Shown here in pieces: positions 28,669 to 35,531 of a stretch of DNA of 64,000 nt. How positions within the stretch are numbered: the first letter of the stretch is position 1; every line of letters starts with the position of its first letter. The translations under genes were made by a program, and so were the position numbers. The notes under the pieces were generated by a model. That model did not search any database. It had not been told where the DNA came from and saw only the letters and a program-made list of their open reading frames with translations. Source of the stretch: Rhodanobacter glycinis (lineage in GTDB: Bacteria > Pseudomonadota > Gammaproteobacteria > Xanthomonadales > Rhodanobacteraceae); assembly GCF_006438785.1 (NCBI RefSeq), contig NZ_RCZB01000002.1:310001-374000 (forward strand), given 5' to 3'.

Positions 28669-29493
28669 TCATGAGGGAGTGGGGCGAAAAGGGTTCAAAT
28701 CGCGGTTCCGTGTGGCTCGCACGAAATATCCAAGCGGGTCTTCTCTTGAGCCCATTGCTAGCGCGTCGGAGCAATGGGCTGCGACGATAAATGCAGCTGC
28801 GAGCACTGCGCAGATGAGACCGAGAGGGAATCCCCACAACATGTGTATTGCCCGATCGGGTCGAAACAGCCTTATCGTCAGAACCGTCAATTTATTAGCG
28901 ATTGCCCCGACGTCGTTGCCGCGCTCACGAATCTCGATGTTATCGAAACCGGCTTGCATAAGAAGGGCTTGCAGACGTCCACGCGCGAATCGATGGTAGT
29001 CATGGGGTAGATGGTGCAGCCTTGCTGACCATGGCACAGTCAAAAGCAGCGTCCCTTTGGACTTGATTACTCGCGCAATTTCAGCGATAAGAAGCTGTGG
29101 ATCTTCCGAGTGCTCCAGTACCTCGATGCAGAGCGCGCTATCGAATGTGGAGTCGTCGAACGGCATCAGTTTCCCGTCGTAATAGACGATGTCCGGTCGG
29201 TCGTGATCCATGCCAAACTCATGGGCGTTGCCAACATCGAGACCTTGGTAGCTGGTTGCCCTTGGCAGCCAAGCGCGCCAAGGCGACTGGCCAGCACCCA
29301 CGTCAAGGACTCTACCCGTCAACTGTGCAAGTGCCGGACGAAGATTCTTTACAATGGTTCCCAGCTGAAGATCAACAACACAGCGCAGCCAGAACAAATA
29401 TGGATGATCGGCAGCAGGTTTGACCGAAATGGGTTGAAAGCCTTCCCGCCTAAACTCGCTGTCAATCGTATCTGCAAGCCTCTTGTCATTCAT
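28669..29493 (-). CDS. Class I SAM-dependent methyltransferase
   Basis: A 274-residue protein whose core (about 50-190) has motif I GRVLDVGAGQSPWRAWLP, then YQGLDVG, the motif ALCIEVLEHSEDPQ, and SKGTLLLTVPWSARLHHLPHDY split across the end of the fold. A hydrophobic helix near the C-terminus (about 220-242) suggests membrane association. The start codon follows directly on the stop of the epimerase-GtrB fusion gene (TAAATG), so the two are co-translated. The substrate is unknown. A 178-base gap separates it from the next methyltransferase gene; nothing was recognised in that gap. Confidence 0.85.
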   Translation of the reverse strand: MNDKRLADTIDSEFRREGFQPISVKPAADHPYLFWLRCVVDLQLGTIVKNLRPALAQLTGRVLDVGAGQSPWRAWLPRATSYQGLDVGNAHEFGMDHDRPDIVYYDGKLMPFDDSTFDSALCIEVLEHSEDPQLLIAEIARVIKSKGTLLLTVPWSARLHHLPHDYHRFARGRLQALLMQAGFDNIEIRERGNDVGAIANKLTVLTIRLFRPDRAIHMLWGFPLGLICAVLAAAFIVAAHCSDALAMGSREDPLGYFVRATRNRDLNPFRPTPS

Positions 29494-31458
29494 TTAGACG
29501 GCCTTCCCATCTGGGAGCAACTGAGTGGATTCGCCATTCCTGATCAAGGCGGCGCGTATCAAACGCGGCCTTCGCTTGACCTCTGCCATGATCTTAGCGA
29601 CATATTCCCCTACGAGCCCAATAGCAAAGAGATTGAACGAGCCGAACATCAGAATCGTGATCAGCAAGGTTGTGACACCGCGCGGAGCAATATCTGGCGT
29701 GAATACCCGCAGCAAGGCCACCACGATGGCAGCTAATGTGGAAAGCGCAAGCGAAATCACACCTGCGGTTGTAAGCATGGTGAGTGGCACATTACTAAAG
29801 GAGAAAATGCCCTTCTTTGCCCAATCAATATTCTTGAAGAAGCTGTTGGTAGTACGGCCAAACATGCGTTCAGGTCGAACGTAATCGACACCAGTTTGTT
29901 TGAACCCGACATAGGCACGCAGGCCGCGTACGAAAAGGTCTCGTTCGGGACAATTGAGCAACCAACCAACTACACGTCGATCCATTAACGAAAAATCGCC
30001 GGCATCGAGGGGTATGTTGACGTAGCTAAACATCGCGAAGACGCGGTAAAACAACTTGTACATGATGCCCCAATGCCAAGGCATATCACGTTTGACACGA
30101 CGACCATAAATGACGTCGTAGCCTTCTTCCCACTGAGCGTAGAACGATTCGATCAACTCTGGAGGGTCTTGAAGATCGCCGTCAAGCAGGACAACGCTGT
30201 CCTTGGTGGAGAGTTCCATGCCGCTGCGAAAGGCCATCTGTGAGCCAAAATTACGCGAATGGGAAATGCCGATTACACAGGGGTCTTTGGCACTAATGCC
30301 ACGAATCACGTCCGCGCTGTCATCCGGGCTGCCATCATTCACGAAAATTATCTCATAATCTATTCCGATCTTTTTGAAAGTATCGGTTAGACGACGGTGC
30401 ATGACGGGGATTGCTTCACCGTCCTTGTAGCAGGCGATGATCGCGGAGACGCTGCCTTTGTGTGTGTAGATGTTCTTCTTGGAGGCCGCAACCAATTCGC
30501 TATCGGTCAATTGCGTTATCCACTTGGCCATGGAGCGCAGTCCATCCTCCAACTTGACGAGAGGTTTCCAGCCAAGTTGCTCGGTCGCCTTGCGTGGATT
30601 GGAATACCAGTCTGCCAAGTCCCAGGCACGCCCTTCCATGGTGCCGAACTGGGGTTCAGCGGCGACATCGAACACGCGTCGGGTAGTATCAGCGAGTTCG
30701 GCTATGGTGGTTTTAGTACCGGTGCCAATATTGAAATTTTCGCCGTACAAGCCTGGATGCATCTTTGCTGCGGCCATGATGAAAGCGGCACAAACGTCAT
30801 CCACATGAATGAAGTCGCGTGATGTGCGCGGATCGACTAATGGGGGCAACTTTCCTGCAAGCGCCTGTCGCAGAAGATTTGGAAACAACCGCGAGGTGTC
30901 TTCCAACTGACCATAAACGGAATACAGACGGAGATTCACGCAAGGGAAGCTGCGCTGCTTACCCATGAAACGTAGATAACTTGCTACTGCGACCTTGGAT
31001 ACCGCATAGGGGCTGTTAGGCTCGCACGGGCTGTCTTCGATGGGTGCGGCGCAATTCGTACCATACTCAGACGAGCTTCCTGCATGAATAAAGGCTGCAA
31101 AAGGTTGTTCTGCAAGCAGCTCGACAAGATTGACGATGGACTGAAAATTCGTCTGATAAATCAGACTGGCGTTTTTCTCGAATGAGTAAGCACCATAAGC
31201 CATGCAATCGAATATTGTTTGAGGACTAACACTGGTAATGAGGTTCTTTGTTGCAGCATAGTCGTTGAGGTCTACCGCAATAACGCGATCGTCCTTAACC
31301 TCAGTGAGGCGCCAGCCTTTGTCGCGGCGCACAACTGCGTAGACATCGTCACGGACGGACGCGAGAGTCTTGAACAAGTTGGCACCGACGAAACCTGCGG
31401 CACCAGTGACCAAGATCGGCCCGTGCAGAGCACGAATATAAGCTTGAATGTCCGGCAT
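29494..31458 (-). CDS. NAD-dependent epimerase/dehydratase fused to GtrB-like GT2 glycosyltransferase
   Basis: A 654-residue two-domain protein. Residues 1-320 are an extended SDR: GAAGFVGANL (19-28), GSSSEYG (127-133) and the catalytic YAVSK (151-155). Residues 335-654 are a GT2 domain of the GtrB/ArnC/dolichyl-phosphate-mannose-synthase type: VSAIIACYKDGEAIP, FVNDGSPDD (372-380), LLDGDLQDPP (424-433) and SHSRNFGSQMAFRSGM. Two C-terminal transmembrane helices complete that type. GtrB-type domains transfer a sugar from a nucleotide to undecaprenyl phosphate. The fusion suggests the SDR makes the nucleotide sugar that the GT2 half uses. Start ATG 31458, one base after the transketolase stop. 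Confidence 0.85.
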   Translation of the reverse strand: MPDIQAYIRALHGPILVTGAAGFVGANLFKTLASVRDDVYAVVRRDKGWRLTEVKDDRVIAVDLNDYAATKNLITSVSPQTIFDCMAYGAYSFEKNASLIYQTNFQSIVNLVELLAEQPFAAFIHAGSSSEYGTNCAAPIEDSPCEPNSPYAVSKVAVASYLRFMGKQRSFPCVNLRLYSVYGQLEDTSRLFPNLLRQALAGKLPPLVDPRTSRDFIHVDDVCAAFIMAAAKMHPGLYGENFNIGTGTKTTIAELADTTRRVFDVAAEPQFGTMEGRAWDLADWYSNPRKATEQLGWKPLVKLEDGLRSMAKWITQLTDSELVAASKKNIYTHKGSVSAIIACYKDGEAIPVMHRRLTDTFKKIGIDYEIIFVNDGSPDDSADVIRGISAKDPCVIGISHSRNFGSQMAFRSGMELSTKDSVVLLDGDLQDPPELIESFYAQWEEGYDVIYGRRVKRDMPWHWGIMYKLFYRVFAMFSYVNIPLDAGDFSLMDRRVVGWLLNCPERDLFVRGLRAYVGFKQTGVDYVRPERMFGRTTNSFFKNIDWAKKGIFSFSNVPLTMLTTAGVISLALSTLAAIVVALLRVFTPDIAPRGVTTLLITILMFGSFNLFAIGLVGEYVAKIMAEVKRRPRLIRAALIRNGESTQLLPDGKAV

Positions 31459-31459
31459 G

Positions 31460-32368
31460 TTAGGCGCCTTCCAGAGCAACGAGCATGCTGTCGGCATCAA
31501 GCGCGGACTGTCGTCGCAAAAATGTCTGTGAGCCGTACCGTTCAAAATGGTGTGCACGGGCGTAGAGATGGTGGAAGCGACGCACTGCAGTGCCCCGATC
31601 GGCTAAGTGGAGCAGTAGTTGGGAACCGAATCCACCACAGCGTACGTGCTCTTCGGCAACGCACAAACTGGGAGATGCCTCGATCTGTGCCAACAATTCA
31701 TCTGGTAGCGGAGACTGCTCGATAGGCAGCTCGGAGACCGCCCAGAGATTGGGGCGGCGTTCTACGAGCAGACGTTCGAAAGCTTCAATATAAGTCCCCG
31801 CCAGCGGCCCCACGGCGATCACCACCGGACCATTTCCATGGGTCAGTTGCCGCCATGGTGCATACGTCGGCACAACGTAACCCTTTGGCGGCTCGCCTCG
31901 CCCCATCCTTATGTATACCGGGTGGCTGGAGGAACCAGCGCGTGCAATGACGGCATCCATATCCTCGTCAAACACTGGGGTATAGACAGATATGTTGGGC
32001 AAGGTCAGCAGTACGCCGTAATCGTCGATGGCGTGGTGCGTAGGTCCCATCACTCCGTAACCATAACCGCCACCGTTGCCAATTAGCTTTACTGGCAGGT
32101 TATGAAAGGTAATGTCGTTTCGGATCTGTTCGAAAGGTCGTGCGTATACAAATGGCGCGATACTGTAAACCCAGACCTCAAGATCTTGTTGCGCAAGCGC
32201 AGCAGCTACCGAGATCATATTCTGTTCTGCTACGCCGGCATTGATGAATCGTGATCCCATAACCGCCTGCAGAGGTTCCAGTGCCATGAATCCCAGATCA
32301 CCCGTCAGGAATACCATTTCGGGGTTTTTAGACCGCGCCACCAGAGCATCACAAAGTTGTTTCCTCAT
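31460..32368 (-). CDS. Transketolase, C-terminal (pyrimidine-binding) subunit
   Basis: A 302-residue protein corresponding to the second half of transketolase. It contains the pyrimidine-binding domain with FINAGVAEQNMISVAAALA (the catalytic glutamate in AEQN) and a C-terminal transketolase domain with ERFGSQTFLRRQ-like spacing near its end. With the next gene it forms a split transketolase that moves a two-carbon ketol unit using thiamine diphosphate. ATG 32366-32368 overlaps the stop of the N-terminal subunit (ATGA). In a glycan locus a split transketolase suggests synthesis of a ketose or a branched sugar; this is inference. Confidence 0.85.
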   Translation of the reverse strand: MRKQLCDALVARSKNPEMVFLTGDLGFMALEPLQAVMGSRFINAGVAEQNMISVAAALAQQDLEVWVYSIAPFVYARPFEQIRNDITFHNLPVKLIGNGGGYGYGVMGPTHHAIDDYGVLLTLPNISVYTPVFDEDMDAVIARAGSSSHPVYIRMGRGEPPKGYVVPTYAPWRQLTHGNGPVVIAVGPLAGTYIEAFERLLVERRPNLWAVSELPIEQSPLPDELLAQIEASPSLCVAEEHVRCGGFGSQLLLHLADRGTAVRRFHHLYARAHHFERYGSQTFLRRQSALDADSMLVALEGA

Positions 32369-33150
32369 AGCGAATCAATCTCCTTGATGGCTTTGAGAAA
32401 CTTGTCTTCGGTGAGCGGCAGGTAATGCGAATCCATGCGGTTCTCCATAAAACTGACACCTCGACCTTTTACTGTACGCAACATGATGATCCTGAGACGC
32501 GGCCTCTCACCTGAAAGCGCGGTACGAATGGCATCGGGATCATGGCCATCGATTACTTGCAGATCAACGTCGAACCCTTTGAGCCTGTCCCATAGGGGCG
32601 ACATTGAGGCAACGTCAGCGGTGGAGCCGAATCCTTGGAAATTATTGTGATCCACCAGAACAGTGAGATTTGTCAATTGATGGTGGCTGGCAAATATGAG
32701 GGCCTCCCACGTTGCCCCTTCCTGCCATTCCCCGTCCGAGGTCATGCAGATGACCTTCGCGTCGTTGTCTTTCAGTTTGAAGCCAAGCGCGGTGCCCGCG
32801 GCTAGCGACAGGCCATGTCCCAAACTGCCTGTGGCGAAAGGTATGTCCGTGATCCCCTTGGCTGGGGGATGGCCCGCCAGCAACGTATTGTCTTTGTGGA
32901 ATAACTTCAGGTCCTGATCTTGGAGGCGTCCGACACTCCACAGGGCAATGTAGAGCGCACCAGCAGAGTGCCCCTTTGATAATATGAACTTGTCCTTCGC
33001 ACCAAGATATTCGTGGAAGACAATTAGCATGGCGTCAAGCGCCGACAGATTTCCTCCAATATGCCCGACGCCACTTTCGAAGTGCATTTGAAGGAGACGT
33101 TTCCGTGCATTCGAAAAGTCGTTGAATGCCAAGGTAGTTCTCGTTTTCAT
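32365..33150 (-). CDS. Transketolase, N-terminal (TPP-binding) subunit
   Basis: A 261-residue thiamine-diphosphate-binding half of transketolase. Motifs: SGVGHIGGNLSALDAM, SKGHSAGALYIAL, ATGSLGHGLSLAAG, and the diphosphate/Mg site SDGEWQEGATWEAL ending near DHNNFQG. The first glycine of the usual GDG is serine here. It is the first gene of the minus-strand cassette, with AAGGAA before ATG 33148-33150. It is about half the length of housekeeping transketolase, as usual for split versions. Base composition is AT-richer than the core. Confidence 0.87.
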   Translation of the reverse strand: MKTRTTLAFNDFSNARKRLLQMHFESGVGHIGGNLSALDAMLIVFHEYLGAKDKFILSKGHSAGALYIALWSVGRLQDQDLKLFHKDNTLLAGHPPAKGITDIPFATGSLGHGLSLAAGTALGFKLKDNDAKVICMTSDGEWQEGATWEALIFASHHQLTNLTVLVDHNNFQGFGSTADVASMSPLWDRLKGFDVDLQVIDGHDPDAIRTALSGERPRLRIIMLRTVKGRGVSFMENRMDSHYLPLTEDKFLKAIKEIDSL

Positions 33151-33330
33151 GATAATTCCTTCTAATCTTCAGATGGCCAAAACGCTTATACTTTGTCTTT
33201 ACGTTCGGGCTTCCCTGAATTCAAGTTCCAAGTGTCGTTGCATACTTTTCCGTTGCATGTGCCGCGGTCACGGCTTCGGCCACATGCCAAAGAGGTCGAT
33301 GTATCGGAATGTACGTCAGATCATCCATAC

Positions 33331-33472
33331 ACCTGACATCCCTGCCCAACACCACGGGTCCAGATCCAAACAAGCTCGACATCGCGAAGCCGATCTTGCG
33401 GGCTAGTGCCTCGTCAAGTTCGTGGGGAACACGACCGCGAATGTCATAACCTTTGAAGCAGGGAAGTTGCAT
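33331..33472 (-). pseudogene. manB: 5' remnant of phosphomannomutase/phosphoglucomutase
   Basis: The reverse strand from ATG 33470-33472 reads MQLPCFKGYDIRGRVPHEL, then LARKIGFAMSSLFG and GPVVLGRDVR. This is the N-terminus of ManB/XanA/AlgC-type phosphohexomutases. Homology stops after about 47 codons; the frame then runs through unrelated sequence, and the catalytic serine loop (TASHNP in the family) is absent. It lies between the split transketolase and etfA, at the right edge of the AT-rich island. It looks like a leftover of an older LPS locus. The remaining parts of the 33151-33608 gap hold no recognised gene. Confidence 0.75.
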
Positions 33473-33608
33473 TGCTCAGTTGCTCTGGATCGTTCTTGTT
33501 CAATTTCGGTTGAGGACGATATCGTCTTCATCGAAGGTTTGAGTGTATTTCATGGCGAGGGGAAGAGCCTCGTCCTGTAGAGCTTCTCAAATCAGACTTG
33601 ACGGGCAT

Positions 33609-34550
33609 CTAGAGCGCCTGTTCGAGCTCCGGAATGATCTTGAACAGATCGCCGACTAGCCCAAAATCGGCGATCTCGAAGATCGGTGCCTCGCCATCCT
33701 TGTTGATCGCCACGATGGTGCCGGCATCCTTGATGCCGGTGAGGTGCTGGATGGCGCCGGAGATGCCGATAGCCATATACAGCTCGGGGGCGATGATCTT
33801 GCCGGTCTGGCCGACCTGCATCTCACTGGGCACGTAGCCGGCGTCGACGGCAGCGCGTGAGGCACCGACGGCGGCGCCGATTTTGTCCGCGAATTTGTAG
33901 ATGATGTCGAAGTTCTCTTTCGAGCCGACGCCACGGCCGCCGGAGACGACCTTGCTGGCGCTCTGCAGGTCCGGGCGATCGCTGCTGCCCTGCTTGAGTT
34001 CTACGAAGCGGGTATGCGTTGGGAGGGCCGCGTCGATGCTCAGTGCCTCGACCGGTGCACTGTGGCTGCCATTACCAGCAGCTGACCATGAAGCGGAACG
34101 GATCGTGGCGACCACCGTATGGCTGGCGTCAGCCTCGACCGTGATGATCGCGTTGCCGGCGTAGATCGGACGCTTGAAGGTGTGCGCGGCTTCCACGCTC
34201 ATCACGTCGCTGACCTGGGCCACGCCGAGCAGGGCGGCGACGCGAGGGGCAACGTCCTTGCCGAACGTGGTGGACGGCACGAATACGTGGCTGTAGCCGG
34301 CGGCGACCTTGGCGATTTGCGGTGCCAGCACGGCGGCCAGCGGGTGCGCGTTCTCAGGCTTGGCGACGGTGAGCACACGGCTCACGCCGTCGATCTTTGC
34401 GGCTTCGGCGGCGATCGCATCGGGTGCGTCCGATAGCACCAGCACGTCGATCGCCTCACCCTTCACGGCGATGGCGGCGCTCACAGCGCGCGCGGTGGAG
34501 GAGTTCAGCTTGCCGCCGAGGTGCTCGGCGATGACTAGGATCTTACTCAT
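33609..34550 (-). CDS. etfA: Electron transfer flavoprotein alpha subunit
   Basis: A 313-residue FAD-binding subunit of ETF, which passes electrons from acyl-CoA and other dehydrogenases to ETF-ubiquinone oxidoreductase. It starts [19 protein letters not shown]. The C-terminal FAD domain has [37 protein letters not shown] in two parts ([19 protein letters not shown]), and [19 protein letters not shown] in part. A Shine-Dalgarno AGGAC lies before ATG 34548-34550. It is the right border of the LPS locus by comparison with Xanthomonas. Confidence 0.96.
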   Translation of the reverse strand: MSKILVIAEHLGGKLNSSTARAVSAAIAVKGEAIDVLVLSDAPDAIAAEAAKIDGVSRVLTVAKPENAHPLAAVLAPQIAKVAAGYSHVFVPSTTFGKDVAPRVAALLGVAQVSDVMSVEAAHTFKRPIYAGNAIITVEADASHTVVATIRSASWSAAGNGSHSAPVEALSIDAALPTHTRFVELKQGSSDRPDLQSASKVVSGGRGVGSKENFDIIYKFADKIGAAVGASRAAVDAGYVPSEMQVGQTGKIIAPELYMAIGISGAIQHLTGIKDAGTIVAINKDGEAPIFEIADFGLVGDLFKIIPELEQAL

Positions 34551-34575
34551 GATGTGTCCTTTGCCTGCTTCTTCT

Positions 34576-34648
34576 GTGGGAGGGACTTCAGTCCCGACAG
34601 GTATCTCGTTTGACTCGAGTGTGTTATCGCGGCTGAAGCCGCTCCCAC
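34576..34648. repeat. REP-like inverted pair between etfB and etfA
   Basis: Two inverted units of about 22-24 bases, 34576-34599 and 34627-34648, share the pattern GTGGGAGnGnCTTCAGnCnC. Each unit is itself a small palindrome around CTTCAG or CTGAAG. They lie inside the etfB-etfA operon, so in mRNA they would fold into a long hairpin. A similar pair lies at 54993-55060. Confidence 0.75.
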
Positions 34649-34676
34649 GAGAAACAGGGAGTATGAAATAGAGTGG

Positions 34677-35423
34677 TTACAGCAGGCCTTTCTGCTTCAG
34701 CGCCGCGACCAGTTCGGCCGCGTCTTTCACCATCACGCCCTTGCTGCGCTTGGCCGGTGCCGCGTAATGCGTGGTTTTCAGATGATCGTGCGCTTCGACG
34801 CCGAGCGAGCCGAACTCGATTGTGTCGATCGGCTTGGACTTGGCCTTCATGATGTCGGGCAGCTTGATGAAGCGCGGCTCGTTCAGGCGCAGGTCGGTGG
34901 TGATCACGGCAGGCAGTTCTGCTTCGATCACTTCCAGGCCAGCATCGACTTCGCGGGTCACCGTGGCCTTGCCGTCGGCGATCTCGACCTTGCTGGCGAA
35001 GGTGGCTTGCGGGCGATCCCACAGCGCGGCCAGCATCTGGCCGGTCTGGTTGGCGTCGTCGTCGATGGCCTGCTTGCCCAGGATCACCAGGCCCGGCTGC
35101 TCCTTCTCGACCAGCTTGAGGAACACGCGAGCGGCGGTCAGCGGCTGCACTGCGTCGGTGGTGACTACATGGATGGCGCGGTTGGCGCCCATGGCCAAGC
35201 CATTACGCAGGTGCGCGGTGAGATCGGCCGGGCCGATGCCGACCACGATCACTTCCTCGGCCACACCTTTCTCGCGCAGGCGCAGCGCCTCCTCCAGTGC
35301 GATGTCGTCGAATGGGTTGGCGGACAGCTTGACGCCATCGGTGACCACGCCGGTGCCGTCGGACTTCACCTGAATGCGCACGTTGTAATCCACGACGCGT
35401 TTGTAGCCGACCAGAATTTTCAT
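34677..35423 (-). CDS. etfB: Electron transfer flavoprotein beta subunit
   Basis: A 248-residue ETF beta subunit (AMP-binding), partner of EtfA. It starts MKILVGYKRVVDYNVRIQ, and has NPFDDIALEEALRL, LVILGKQAIDDDANQTGQ and the signature region EVIEAELPAVITTDLRLNEPR in two overlapping parts. The start is ATG 35421-35423. It lies upstream of etfA in one operon, separated by 126 bases that contain the REP-like pair. Confidence 0.96.
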   Translation of the reverse strand: MKILVGYKRVVDYNVRIQVKSDGTGVVTDGVKLSANPFDDIALEEALRLREKGVAEEVIVVGIGPADLTAHLRNGLAMGANRAIHVVTTDAVQPLTAARVFLKLVEKEQPGLVILGKQAIDDDANQTGQMLAALWDRPQATFASKVEIADGKATVTREVDAGLEVIEAELPAVITTDLRLNEPRFIKLPDIMKAKSKPIDTIEFGSLGVEAHDHLKTTHYAAPAKRSKGVMVKDAAELVAALKQKGLL

Positions 35424-35531
35424 CGATGGATCCTTGCAGTCTGTACGATGGGCAATATAGGCCGTCATTGTAACGTGGGCCCTCCCTCCTCGCTGCATGG
35501 CTCCTTTTAGCCGCGTGGATACGCCTTTCGG

